Of a stretch of DNA of 64,000 bases, positions 22,761 to 34,348 are shown one piece after another (position 1 is the first letter of the stretch; every line of letters starts with the position of its first letter). A program made the translations under genes and the position numbers. This DNA is from Lactuca virosa (Eukaryota; Streptophyta; Magnoliopsida; Asterales; Asteraceae): NCBI GenBank assembly GCA_928212115.1, contig CAKMRJ010000001.1, positions 364,033,503-364,097,502 on the forward strand. The letters are read 5' to 3'. The notes under the pieces are model-generated. The model was not told the DNA's origin. It was given only the letters and a program-made list of their open reading frames with translations, and made no database searches.

Positions 22761-24166
22761 ATGTCATCATCTTCATCATCCGATTCGACGGCTCTAGAGG
22801 AGGCTAAGTTTATCGGTTCCGTCATGGCGAAAACGGTTGCATACTATCAAAACCGACTAGGCGAAACATCATGTGCACGATCTAAACTAAGAAAGCCGCG
22901 GTTGCGTAGAAATCACGAAGCCGGACACGATCGTCTTATAGAAGATTACTTGGCAGATGACGTCATCTATGCTGTAAAGTTTCGACGTCGGTTCCGGATG
23001 AGGAAGGAACTATTCTTACGTATTGTTGACGATTTGGAAGACCGCTTTCCATATTTACAATGGAAATGGATGCGAGGCGGATAAAAGGTTTCTCTCCCAT
23101 TCAAAAATGCACGGCTGCAATTCGTTAGTTAGCATATGGCATAGGCGCAAACAAATGGGACGAGTATTTTAGGATGTCAGAGCGTACCGTACGGGAGTGT
23201 GTGCACAAGTTCTGCAAAGCGATCTGTTTGGTTTACGGGCAACAGTATTTGCGCAAACCAACTATCAACGATATCCACAAATTGTACACGGTGCATGAAG
23301 GCAAGCATGGATTCCCTGGAATGCTTGGTAGTATCGATTGCATGCATTGGGGTTGGTCATTATACCCCAACGCATGGCGTGGTCAGTACATGAGAGGCGA
23401 ACACAAAGAGCCGACGATCATTCTAGAGACTATCGCATCACATGATCTTTGGATATGACATGCATTCTTTGGTCCAGCTGGTGCAAACAATGACATCAAT
23501 GTGCTAGACTAGTCGCCGGTATTCAACGATATCTACCTTGGAAAGTCGCACAATGTACATTTTCAAGCAAATGGAGTAGCATATAAGCGTGGCTACTATC
23601 TTACTAACGGTATATATCATCCCTTGTCTGTTTTTGTGAAATCGTTTATATGTTCTAACAACCTGAAAAGGAAAAAGTTTAAAGAGGCGCAAGAGTCAGC
23701 TAGGAAGGATGTGAAGCGAACATTTGGTGTACTTAAGAAACGTTGGCAAGTACTAGCAATCGGGGCAAGGTCATATGAAGTGAAAATGTTACAACACGTA
23801 ATGTATACATGTATCATATTGCATAATATGATTCTTGAAGACGAAGGAAGAACGATATATCGGTACAACGAAAATGAAGTTTTGCCAAATGTCGAAGGAG
23901 TAGCCGTTAGTACACAAGAGTATAAGGCGAATAGAAGAGAAGTACACAATCGCGACATTCATCACGTCATTCGTGCTGATTTGGTGGAGCACATTTATAG
24001 GGCTCATATTCAGCCCCCGACAGAGTTTTCTCGCGATGATTTGTTTGACGAATCAGACGAGGATTCTGATATGTTCTTCAAGAGCGAAGATTCTGATGAC
24101 GAGAGTGACGTTCGGGAGAATGAGGAAGAAGATGAGGTCGATGACGAGGACGATGACTCCGAGTGA
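22761..24166 (+). pseudogene. PIF/Harbinger transposase (HARBI1/DDE_Tnp_4), broken
   Basis: The ATG at 22761 opens MSSSSSSDSTALEEAKFIGS and runs to about 23075 (FRRRFRMRKELFLRIVDDLE). A frameshift there moves the rest into another frame (IKGFSPIQKCTAAIR). That frame has stops at 23126-23128, 23456-23458 (TGA where Trp is expected before HAFFGPAGANNDINVLD) and 23510-23512 (TAG). DDE landmarks are visible: GSIDCMHW, NDINVLD, and the Glu-containing helix after CIILHNMILED. The usual Glu of the CMHWEW motif is Gly. The C-terminal tail is a long Asp/Glu-rich stretch ending at 24166. It would cut and join the terminal repeats, but this copy cannot make a full protein. Confidence 0.92.
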
Positions 24167-24466
24167 CGTATTTTGATTTTTTGTTTGATTTTTTTTGCGT
24201 TTTTTTAATTTTCTACTTATTTAAATATTAGGTATAATGTAATTTTTATTTTAGTTAATGAAATGCTTTTTATTTTTTTATTTAAAATTTAGTATTAATT
24301 TAAAAATTATAAATCATAAAAAAAAAATTAATTTTATTTAAAAAAAAAGTGAGGGAAGCCTTCCACAAATTCCTTGGGTTTTAGGTGAGAGAAAGGAAAG
24401 TGAGGGAGATGGTGTTATGGCCCACAAAAAGTGAGAGAAACTTCCCTCCCACTCCCTCCAGTCTAA

Positions 24467-24974
24467 TATTTATATTCAAGCCCTGTCTTTTTCGGCTAGG
24501 TAAATCTAGGTTTTTTCTCTGATCAAATGGGTCTATTCTTGAATTTTGTTGAACACTCAGTTTGATTTTCATTTTTGACGTATGATATATTTTGCAAAAC
24601 TAGTTGCTAGTTGTACACTGAAAGTTGGTAGCTGAAAGTTTTAACTTTTATTTGTATAAAAGTGTTCGGCAAAAATATTTTTAAGTTTCTTAAAATGTAA
24701 AATTATATAAAAACTAAAAGTTTAATAATTTAGTTTTTTCTCTACGTTTGGGTATAAACTAATATTTTAATTTACCAAAAAAATATATTGAGATTTCTTT
24801 ACTCGTTTACTATTTTTCTTTTCCTAATTTTTCATCAACAAATATTTGTTTTGTCAATTTCTTTCTATATTTCGTCTGGTAATCATCGATATCTTTAATG
24901 GTTAACCTATTCTCTTATCATTCTTTCATTAACTTTAACCTATAATTAAATAATCTCTCCAATAGTTAACATGT
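24467..24974. other. Intergenic, no supported gene
   Basis: AT-rich host spacer between the PIF/Harbinger insertion and the hAT element. Nothing recognised. Confidence 0.5.
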
Positions 24975-25140
24975 TTCATTCTAGTATATTTTTTTTCCCA
25001 ACTATAATATCTGATTATGTATATCAAGCATTAGAAGCAGTGGCAGACCGTCTTAGGGGCTGGGGGGCCTCCTCGCTTTTAGGCCTTCTAATGCTTGATA
25101 ATCAGATATTATAGTTGGAAAAAAATAATCTAGAATGATA
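24975..25140. repeat. Long imperfect inverted repeat at the left end of the hAT element
   Basis: About 24975-25037 (ATTCTAG..CCAACTATAATATCTGATTA..GCATTAGAAG) is repeated in reverse complement at about 25081-25140 (CTTCTAATGCTTGATAATCA..ATTATAGTTGG..CTAGAAT). The loop of roughly 45 bp contains the hAT terminus CAGTGGCAGACC. The stretch TTTTAGGCCTTCTAATGCTT occurs again after the poly-C tract at about 25180, so the element end has been partly duplicated. Confidence 0.75.
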
Positions 25141-25144
25141 TCTT

Positions 25145-25146
<2 letters not shown>

Positions 25147-25175
<29 letters not shown>
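25147..25175. repeat. Poly-C tract of 29 bases
   Basis: Uninterrupted C run within the terminal region of the hAT element; homologous ends commonly have a short C run here. Confidence 0.9.
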
Positions 25176-27250
25176 GATTTTAGGCCTTCTAATGCTTCAT
25201 AAGAATTGTACATCGGTACATGTTGGACTAAGATATCTATATTTGTTGTTTTGATATGAAACTAATTTATATCATAAGTATTATATATTATCTTTTTAAA
25301 ATAAAAAATCATTTGTTTATTGTAGTGGATATCAACATGAAAAAACAACCCACTATTAATGAGTTTTTTAAAAGAAAACACCCAAGTTCTGTTCAAGATT
25401 CCGAAAAGCCACTGGAAATTGTTTTGGATGAAGATGCCCCCACGCCCAATGTTCCTAATACTGATAACCGTTTCGAAAAACCTCATCTTGAAATTAATGA
25501 AATAGATCTTAATACACTAGAACGAGATCCTGGTTTACGTAAGCAAATTTATGATTATCCGGTTAATCAACGAGATACTATTAGGCGAGCATATATCAAT
25601 CTTGGTCCCTTTCAACAAACACTTTCTGTATATCCAAAATTAGGACCAAAACCCATAAACATAGTTTTCAAGCTTCTTGGTTTAAATTATATCATTGGCT
25701 TGAATATTCAGAGAGCTTAGATGTTGTGTTTTGTTTTCCGTGTTTTCTATTTAACAAGCCTTCTGGAATGGGATACTACGACCAACAAGCATTTACTATA
25801 AATGAATTTCAAAATTGGAAGAAAGTTGGTGGAAAAAGTTGTGCTTTTTTACATCACATAGGGATTGAGTGTACATCTTTTCACAACGTTGCACAAAAAT
25901 CATGTGATGATTTGTTAAACCAGGCGCAAGACATACGAAATGTGTTTGAGACATTTACAGAAGAAGAGCGTAAAAATAATAGATTAAGACTGAAAGCTAC
26001 TATTTATGCAGTACGTTGGTGTGCCTTTCAAGGTGTTGCATATAGAGGCCACGATGAAGGATTTGATTCCATAAACAAAGGAAAATTTCGTCAAATGTTG
26101 AAGGCATTTGGCGATTTTAACACGAAGATGGAAGAATTGTTTCGTACTGCTCCTAAATATGCATCATATATATCACCGTCAATTCTAAAAGAGGTTCTAA
26201 ACCTTATATCAACTAGGGTGTAGAGGATGATTTGTGCGGAGATTGATGGTGGAAATTTTTTTTAGTTGTTGATGAAACACGTGATCAGTATAATAAAGAA
26301 CAAATGTCAATTGTTTTGAGATTTTTAAATAAAGATGGGTTTGTTATGGAGCGTTTTTTTGGGCTTGTTCATGTACCTGGCACTACAGCACAAACGCTTA
26401 AGAATGCAATTTATTATGTATTGTCACATAACAATCTTGATCTTAAATCAATTCGTGGCCAAGGGTATGATGGTGCAGGCAATATGCGAGGTAATTTCAA
26501 GGGTTTGCAAGCATTGATTTCAAATGATTGTCCATATGCACATTATGTTCATTGTTTTGCCCATCGATTGCAATTAGCATTAATGGCCGCTTCACGAGGA
26601 GTTGTTGCATTACAGAAGTTTTTTACTCGATTATCTTTTGTTATCAATGTTGTAGTGTTTTCTCCAAGCGTACCGACCAACTTAGAGATGCACAAGCCAA
26701 GGAAATTGCATATAAGATTTCTATTGATGATTTAGAGACAGGTAGAGGTCTTAATCAAATTGGTACATTATAACGAGCTAGTGATACTAGATGGAGTTCT
26801 CACTTCAAATCAGTTTCGAGTTTAATCAAAATGTTTAGTCCAACTTGTGAGGTTTTAATTAAAATTATTGAAGATGGCACCGGATCAATCAAAGGCGATG
26901 CAGATTCAACATATGAGGCTATTACTACATTTGAGTTCATTTTTATTCTTCATCTCGAGAAAGAAATAATGGAGATCAATGATTTACTTTGTCAAGCTTT
27001 ACAAAGACAATCTCAAGATATTTGTAACGCATTGAGGCTAGTTGCATCTACCAAATTGTTATTACAAAAAATGAAAGATGAAAGATGGGATGGTTTGCTC
27101 TCTCTTATTATGTCATTTTTTCAGGAACGCAACATTGATATCCTTGATATGTCTTCTCCATACTTTAGTAGAGGGGCTCGAGCTCGTAACGAGTCTAGTG
27201 ATCATAACTTGAACATCATTACCGAGTGGATATATTTTATGAAACAATTA

Positions 27251-30200
27251 TGTAACATCCATTTTTTTATTGAATAATTAAAATAATAAACCCGGAACCC
27301 CGAGAAGTAATTTCATTATTACTTTAAATTATTATAGCCCAAAATCGAAATAATAATTACTGGGGTGTTGGTTTCGGGAAGCCAAATGTCGTGATTTAGA
27401 CTCTCGGGGGTTAGAGCGTAGTTTCAGATTTGTTTGAAAAGGATTTCAAAGGTTAGGGAGTGTTTGGTGAATATTGTACCTAATTTGTAATGAATTATGA
27501 GAGATAGGGGGGTTATTTGGTAGGTATTGGATCAAATTTGGAAGGGTTTTATGAACTCAGGGGCTAAATGGTAATATTGGGGTTTATTATGAAAGGAAAG
27601 GAGAAGGAGGGGGGGATTTTTTTATTATGGGTAATAGTTTTGAAGGGAGCAGTATAAAGCATTACATCGCCTGTAACCCTAAACCTAATGAAGCATTCAG
27701 CCGTCACCATCACCCTCTCAACTTCCGGCGCTGCTACTTCCCTTTGTCGAGTCGCAAACCACCTAAGTTGGAGCCCAAACCACCGGAGCAACCACCTCTC
27801 GCTCACCCTAGCGCCGGTGAGAAGAAGTTGCGAGCAATGATGCCGCCGTTCGTTGTTTGACTGCCTTCCAGGCTTCGCCGCCTCCATTTTTGTTGAAGAC
27901 GAAGTTGCTGCCGCCACTCCAATCGTCAACGAGAAGCACGAGTTGGCATCTCTCCACTGCTGCTACTATTTCACCCCGGAGATGCCACCGATAGCGCTGA
28001 TGATGGGCGTTGCTGTTGTTCACGACTCGTCGCTGCCACTGTCGGACGTTGGGGATAGCGAAGATCTCCATGTGGGACACCGGAGATCCACGTCACGGGA
28101 GTTTGGACCGGTTCTGTGGTCATGGGAGGGACCGGTCGGACCTGTTACGGTGGGATCTCGATATGACCCTCGTCGCCGCCATTAGTTGTTGTGCTGCCCG
28201 CTTTCCTCACCGCTACCACTGCCTCACGCCACCAGGTGGGTGGCCGGATTCCTTCTACAAGCAAAAGTGTATGTGTGGGGGTGGTTTCTATTATTAGTAT
28301 GTGGTGTGTGGCTTGGGTTGGCCGAAAAAATCGAGGAAGGCCACCACCACCACTGTGAGGTGGTGGCTGCCACCTCTGACCACCGTCTACCGCCTCATGG
28401 TAGTTGTTTGTGTAATTATTAGGTGTTTATTTTGGGCTAGTGTGTGTATAATTATAATATGTAATCGGAATAATAATAGAAAATCTTGAACCACCACCTC
28501 ATCCGCCTCCTACCGCCACCGGCCGCCGTGTCGGGTGGCGGTGTGCTTTGATTGCGTTGGACCTCGTTTGGATGTTTGGACAAGGGGCTACTAAACCCTA
28601 ATGGGCCAAAAGAAACCCTATTGGGCCCAAAGAGACCCCAATGGACCTAATAAAACCCTAATGGGCCCAATAAGGCCCAAAGTGACCTATAAGCTCAACC
28701 AATTGACTAATGGGCTAGTATTGGGTTGGAAAACACTAAGGGCATAAAACCCTAATTGTGGGAATCGCTTGGGACACACACGAGAATTAATTATTAAACT
28801 TAAAATAATAATTAATAATCATTGGCAAACTAACTTAGCAATAATGGACTTAATGGATTAAGTCCTTAATGGATTAAGTCCTTAAGGGGTTAAGTAAGAA
28901 ACACTTAACCCAAATCATCATTTCATGTGAAAGCCCTAATCTCACCCGGGCTTTGAATTGGGCCCTCCTTTTGGGCTTTGGCGAATGGACTATTGATGGG
29001 TCATCCAAGAACAAGTTAATGGACCAAAGTAATTAGATGGGCTTTAGGATAAGGCCCATGTGAGAGTCTTGGGCCCAATTTGGAAAATTGGGCCATTGAT
29101 GGGCCATAACTGGGCCTTGATGATTATGTGATATTGGGCCATGGGAATACCAATAATTTGGACTAGAATAAATGAATGGGCCTTAGGGAAAGACCATGTA
29201 GAGGTCTGGGTCTAATTTGGAAAATTGGGCCATATGTTGGGATTTGATCCATTACTTGACTTTTGGGTCCTTTAGAGTGTGAGTTGGACCGTGGGCTTGG
29301 AACCCAATTATTAATTGGGTATTGTTTGATGTTGACAGTTCGGGAAGCTGTCAACCAGAAGCTGGAGTTTTATCTGCAGGACTTCAGCAATGTCAGGTGA
29401 GTTCTCCTCACTATACTGAAAGGGTCTACGTCACTAGGTCGGTCCCTTTGGATTATTATCCTGCATTTAGTATGTTGTTATGCATTCGTGATCTGCTAGA
29501 TCTGTACCCTGGTAGTTAGGATGTTGTTATGCTGTTATGATATGTTAGATCGGTACCCTGCTAATTAGGGTGTTGTTATGCTGTTATGCACTGTTAGATC
29601 GGTACCCTGGTAATTAGGGTGTTGTTACACTGTTATGATCTGTTAGATCGGTACCCTGGTAGTTAGGGTGGTGATATGTCGCTATGATCTGTTAGCTCGG
29701 TACCTTGATAGTTAGGGTGTTGTTATGCTATTATGATCTGTTAGATCGGTATCCTGGTAGATAAGATGATGCTATGCTTAGCAGTCTGTATGATTTATGC
29801 TTATTGTTTGATTATGTGTTGTACGTATGTCGATATTGTGGTTGGGTTGGGTTGAGGCGGTCCTGCTTTGTGCTGTAGGCCAACATACCCGGCAAGCGGT
29901 CCGGATAGGCTGTAGGCCTTGCGGGGCGGTCCAGTCATGTCGAAGGCTCGGGAACGGTCCATATAGGTTGTAGGCCTTGAGAGGCGGTCCAGTCAGGCTG
30001 AAGGCTCATTATGCACAATGTTATGTATTTGCTGATATGATATGAGTATGGTTATATGAGGTTGGTATTTTGGGGGGAACTCACTAACCTTTCGGGCTTA
30101 CTGTTTCAGTTTATTATTTCAGGTACATCAGATGATCGCAGGAAGGCAAAGGCGTGATCGTACAGCTCCTCATATTTCATGCTTTCATGATTTGATTCTG

Positions 30201-30308
30201 GAGATACTCTGATGTTAAAACTATTTTGAAAACAAACTGTAATCACTTAATGGTTTTTAAATGTATTAAAAAGTATTAAATTGGCTTGAATTTTTTTGGG
30301 GTGTTACA
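27251..30308 (+). repeat. Solo Gypsy-type LTR (3058 bp) inside the hAT transposase
   Basis: Starts TGTAACATCC and ends GGGTGTTACA, flanked by AATTA (27246-27250 and 30309-30313). Removing it joins the transposase reading VDIFYETINCQIMELNHRF. No gag-pol domain is inside. The interior has a GC-richer part (27640-28420), many GGGCC/TGGGC motifs (28580-29230), a 49-bp tandem array, and a region near 30070-30135 (GGGAACTCACTAACC then a TTTCAG/GTAC-like junction) that resembles the R/U5 side of plant Gypsy LTRs. The + orientation is inferred from that and is less sure than the extent. Confidence 0.82.
29478..29771. repeat. 49-bp tandem repeat, six units
   Basis: The core TTAGATCGGTACCCTGGTAG recurs with its AGATC (or variant) at 29498, 29547, 29596, 29645, 29694 and 29743, that is, exactly every 49 bp without indels. 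Unit sequences differ by several substitutions, so the array is not brand-new although its period has been kept. Confidence 0.9.
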
Positions 30309-30996
30309 AATTAATTGTCAAATAATGGAACTTAATCATCGATTCAACGATAGCTCAACGAAGTTGCTTCGACTTTCAGCAACTTTAGATCCTAAAAGTG
30401 TTGATGAGCCTTTTCGAAGTGGTGATATAATTAAGTTAGTAGAGAAGTTTTATCCTAAAGATTTCAATGAACAAGAGAAAGTAGTTTTGAAGAAACAACT
30501 TCAACATTATGAGATTGATGTCGTTCAACATGCAGATTATAAACTATTGACATCTATGTCAGAATTGTGTCAATGGTTGATAAAGACTAGAAGAGTAGCG
30601 AACTTTCATCTTATTTATCGAGTAGCTAGTCTCATACTTACTCTTCCAGTAGAAACTGCTACAACAGAGAGATCATTTTCAGCAATGAACCTCATTAAAA
30701 CAAGGTTACAGAATAAAATGGAAGACGAGTTTTTTAAATGACCCATTGGTTTTGCACTTCGAAAGGGAACTTGCTGAAAAGATTAGTTTAGAGACAATTA
30801 TAAAAGACTTTAAAAATGCAAAAGATCGTCGCGTTCCACTTTGATAAACAATGTCACAATCTTTATATTGGTTTTCTTGTTTACACTTTTGATATGTCAT
30901 TATTTTGAACCAAATAAAACTTGTTAATATAATTTAATTATGAAGTTTTGATATGTCATAATATAGTTCAATTATGAAGTTTTGATTCCGGCCACC

Positions 30997-31116
30997 CTAG
31001 CTGTAGAGCTTGTGTTCCGCCCCTGTTGATGCACTATTTTTATCATTTCCTTCGTCCATCACCTGGTTTGCGTCACCCGAGAAACAACTAAAGAAACCTA
31101 CTGATATAATCGCCAT
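30997..31116 (-). pseudogene. Small gene C: 5' part only, cut by the hAT element
   Basis: The ATG at 31116 gives MAIISVGFFSCFSGDANQVM, then DEGNDKNSAS, very close to copy D with one extra Val. After codon 30 the hAT terminus begins at 31025, and the frame ends in transposon sequence at 30997-30999, a 39-residue chimera. The conserved C-terminal block is lost. The promoter blocks upstream remain, so it could still be transcribed, but it lacks half of the family's conserved sequence. Confidence 0.82.
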
Positions 31117-31163
31117 CTTAATCGAAGAAGATAAAGAGATTGAAATTTACTTGTATTTTTTTT

Positions 31164-31185
31164 GGGGGGGGGGGGGGGGGGGGGG
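31164..31185. repeat. Poly-G tract of 22 bases in the small gene C leader
   Basis: A run of G where copies A and D have only a short TTGTAATTGG- or TTAGTACTTGT-type stretch, about 50 bp before the ATG of copy C. Confidence 0.9.
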
Positions 31186-31258
31186 CAAAAAGATTTCTAG
31201 AAGCCTGTTCTTAATAGTTAATATTATGGATGATAACCTTAACAACATTAATTTGCGA

Positions 31259-31440
31259 TGTTTATACACCAAAAAACAATTAATTTCTTGGAAAGTTCCC
31301 AATAATATATTGGCGTGGGGAGGAGGGTAATGAAATAAAGTAAACTAATACAATGTATGTCTTGACTCTTGACTATTCAAAAGTTTCTTTGTTAGTCAAA
31401 TATATTGAACGAAAGTCACTTTCTAAGGCTTGGCCTTCAA
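31259..31440 (-). promoter_or_regulatory. Promoter of small gene C
   Basis: The + strand TGTTTATACACC at 31259-31270 corresponds to the TATA region of copies A and D. TTCTTGGAAAGTTCC at 31285-31299, GGCGTGGGGAGGAGGGT near 31311 and ACTTTCTAAGGCTTGGCC near 31420 follow in the same order and spacing as before copy A. Confidence 0.5.
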
Positions 31441-34005
31441 GGACTCGATAGTTAAACTTAAACCACAAATTTAATTGTTCATATATTTTGCTCGTTTGAA
31501 ATTAATGTATATTATACATATATAATATATAATTTGTAATTAGATTTTCTATTATTATAATAGTTGAATTTTATGTAGTTATTAAATACTCATAGAACGA
31601 CATAGTTTGTCAGTTAAATCTTGTATTATTTTAAAACTCATATACTTCCTTTTTTGCCACGTCTAGTTACTTGCTAGACGGTGACCCTTTTATAATCTAT
31701 TTACCGGTTCAAAAAAAAGTTATTTATAAGATGATAGATATATAATAATAAAATGATAAATGATTAAATATAAGATGTTGTTGTGGGCTTGTGGCTCCCT
31801 TAAAATTAATGAAATTTAATGGAATCGTGATGTTTAATTGATAAAGTTGTATAAAAAACAATGTCTCTACCTTAGATCTCTTGTCGGAATATGAGAAAAT
31901 TCCTTTAAATTCTATGACAATCCATTGAATTCTCAAATATTCAATGTATTGGAAATAAACTATGAACATTTTGCGAAAGGTACAATGAAAACAACAATTT
32001 TTAAAGGTTGAAAAATTGTATACCAAGGTGTATGGCTCATCCACAACTAATTTTATTGAGTTTAACGACTAATTATCCAAAATAATCATATTCCATCACT
32101 GATCCATCCTTAATTCCAAGTAGACCAGCTACAGGTTATCCATATACCTCTTAATTTATAATAACAATAATAATTATAATAAGAATCGATAAGTAATAAT
32201 AATATTAATATATAAAATAACAGTAATAGCATTGATAATATAAATAACAAAAATAATAAATTTTTGCAACATATTGAATATGATGGAATAGTGTTAAACA
32301 ATGCTTTTGAAAATTTTCGCCCAAAAAAATAACTAACTTTTCCTGTGTATAGATTTTTTGTAAGTTGTGAAGGGTGCGGAAAATTGTGTCAATATGTCAA
32401 ATGAAATAGTGCTATTTTATGTTTTAATTTCAAGTGTCTCGTGTTTTATTTAATTTCAAATTTGCTATTTTTTTATTTAATTTCAAGTGTATTTGTCTTT
32501 TTAATTTTAATGAAAATTTTAGTTTTATATAAATTATGTTCTTTTAAATAATAATCAAAATATAAACCACATGTAGCATGACAAACTAGTCTCTAAATGA
32601 CAAGAATTATGAGTTGTGTGACAAAAGTGAAATGACGTCTAAGATGATGTTTGTTTTTTTGAAGCCAAAATGTATGTAGTTTGCGGATCATATCTGCAAG
32701 CCTCTGCAGCAGATGAGGTAGACAAAATGTTTGCAGTTTGCAATAAGACATCTGTTTGTTTTTTAACGTCTACATGTACTGAAATAAACTGGTTTTTCAA
32801 ATTAATTTCATGTCATAAACATAAAAATGGTATTTTCAGCAAAAAAGATAGGCGGCGAAGAAAGGAAAAAAAAGATAGGGACGTTTTATTTTTGTTTTTT
32901 AGGTTATAATGAGGCATGAAGATCTTTGAAGACAGTGGCCCATGTCTGCGCCAGGAAGACTTTGCGCATACGTTTTTTGATCTGCGCACTTCCAAAAAAC
33001 AAACACTCTGCGATGGTATATGTCTACACGGCACAGACAAAAATGGTTGCGCAGATCTGCAAAAAAAAAAAAAAAAAAAACAACAAACAAACAACCCCTA
33101 AATAAGGGTAGTAGGAGTAGAACCCTTCTAACATAATCAACCCATTACATTAACTTGACGTCAGTTTTCTCTCTCCTATTTCTTTTATTTTTGCAAATCC
33201 ACAATATATGGAAACAACATTTTTCAAGACACTTGTAACATCATCATTTTTAATTTAATTAAATTAGAAAATGCAAAACTAAATAAAACATAACATTTTT
33301 TAAATTTAAAAACACTAGTGCAAAAAAAATATGCACAATAAATAAAAAATGATATGTAGAAGAAAAAATATAATAAAAAAAAGACAACAACATTAAAAAA
33401 ACGACAATTAAAATTAGTTTGGGTAAATATGATATTTTGATGTTTAAGAAGAACATATGTGAATTGGGCCCAATGTCAAAGCAACCGGACTAGAGTGGGC
33501 CGGATGTATTATATAAATGTACACTATACATAACATGCATATATCTACAAATGATCAATGGCATATTTCATGATTGATAAAACACGAGTTTATTTGAATA
33601 AATTATGTCACATGTTTCACAAGTATAATACTCTTTATTCATAGATATGACACGTTTGCGATATCAACAATAAAATTCATGAGTATTACATCTACAAAAT
33701 ACTCATTTTCATGTGTATTTAGTTTTTATAAAGCATCATAGAATCACCTTTAATTGACGACAATCAAGTTATACCCTTTACTTTAAACTTGTTTGACCTC
33801 GCCTATACAACACATGATAAGGCATCATCAACACAAACAACACACAGTACGTATCTTACACTAATAAAATGCATTTGAGCAGGCAACATGTACATTATAT
33901 ATCCCCATAGACACCAATTTCATGTGAAGTACTAACTTCAAACATCCACAAATACTAATGTCCAAACAAACCCAAACTTTTGTGACTAAACGTAATTATA
34001 CCTTA
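31441..34005. other. Spacer with duplicated small-gene flanks
   Basis: 31441-31960 is homologous to 36561-36910 upstream of copy D (shared TTTATAAGATGATAGATA and AATGATAAATGATTAAA). 33640-33830 is homologous to 4081-4260 downstream of copy A. The rest is AT-rich with no convincing gene; a possible MITE lies at 32646-33095. Confidence 0.6.
32646..33095. mobile_element. Possible MITE
   Basis: The left edge ATGTTTGTTTTTTTG and inverted right edge TTGTTTGTTTGTTG resemble each other, and the inside has repeated GATCTGC/GCAGATC words and Cys/Lys-like noise frames only. No target duplication could be fixed, so this is tentative. Confidence 0.3.
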
Positions 34006-34166
34006 GGCTACCCGGTATGGGACGTTTTTTACGCGTCTTGGGTTGACCTCTCCCACGCGTGAACACCGCCCCCGAAGTCGGTGGGCTGCGTGTGACGTGG
34101 CTCCGGAGACGCGAGGAGATGCCCAATCAAATTTCTCTATTTTCTAACGTTCAGAATTTTGTAAAC

Positions 34167-34246
34167 AAACGGCTGTATAGCCGTTTCAACATTAAAAAAA
34201 AATTTACTTTTTACAATTTAAACACAACCATCTACACCTATAAATT
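34167..34246 (+). promoter_or_regulatory. Palindrome and TATA box of PIF/Harbinger element 2
   Basis: AAACGGCTGTATAGCCGTTT (34167-34186) is a perfect palindrome around GTAT, 161 bp from the left end. A TATAAATT box lies at 34239-34246, about 105 bp before the ORF1 ATG. The same two features lie at nearly the same positions in element 1. Confidence 0.55.
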
Positions 34247-34348
34247 ATCCACTATTCTACTTACAATTTACATTTCAAAAAACACTCTCTATATTTTATT
34301 ACCTTCTACAAAAAAACTTCATCTCTAATATTTTTTTTTTCTCTCTAC

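Larger units (their letters stand above)
22434..24463 (+). mobile_element. PIF/Harbinger element 1 (transposase-only)
   Basis: Left end GGCCGGACGGAATGGG and inverted right end GACTGGAGGGAGTGGG match at 12 of 16 positions. Both sides carry TAA (22431-22433 and 24464-24466), the 3-bp TWA target duplication of this superfamily. The 2030-bp element contains one broken HARBI1-like transposase and no ORF1 (Myb-like) gene. It shares end design and a palindromic promoter module with element 2 at 34006-35835. Confidence 0.9.
25337..30844 (+). pseudogene. hAT transposase (TTF zinc finger, DUF4371, dimerisation domain), interrupted
   Basis: The best start is the ATG at 25337 (MKKQPTINEFFKRKHPSS), giving the Asn/Phe/Lys-rich opening typical of this group. 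The TTF zinc-finger region is frameshifted near 25660 (SWFKLYHWLEYSESLDVVFC). The DUF4371 part follows (VVDETRDQYNKEQMSIVLRF, GQGYDGAGNMRGNFKGLQAL, HCFAHRLQLALMAA) with catalytic Asp residues visible. Frameshifts or stops also occur near 26220-26260, 26640 and 26770. A 3-kb solo LTR sits at 27251-30308. The C-terminal dimerisation domain (LTLPVETATTERSFSAMNLI, TRLQNKM) is followed by a one-base insertion in a T run at about 30732; the true stop is near 30844. It cannot encode a working enzyme. Confidence 0.9.
25038..31025 (+). mobile_element. hAT element (ZMYM/TTF-type), split by a solo LTR
   Basis: The left terminus CAGTGGCAGACC and inverted right terminus CAGGGGCGGAAC match at 9 of 12 positions and belong to the CAGNGGC type of hAT ends. 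Inside is one transposase gene of the TTF zinc finger / DUF4371 / hAT-dimerisation type. The right end lies inside small gene C. The expected 8-bp duplication is not found (ATTAGAAG left, TTGATGCA right), and the rest of gene C is not present at the left, so the left side has been rearranged. Confidence 0.8.

Noticed and set aside
27564..28422. Open frames in the GC-rich part of the solo LTR
   Set aside because: Several frames are open on both strands because of base composition; no recognisable protein and no conserved start.
29478..29771. CRISPR-like array
   Set aside because: The units are continuous tandem repeats with no unique spacers, in plant LTR DNA.
32813..33094. Minus-strand Phe/Cys-rich frame
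   Set aside because: Made largely from poly-A/T translation at a possible MITE edge.
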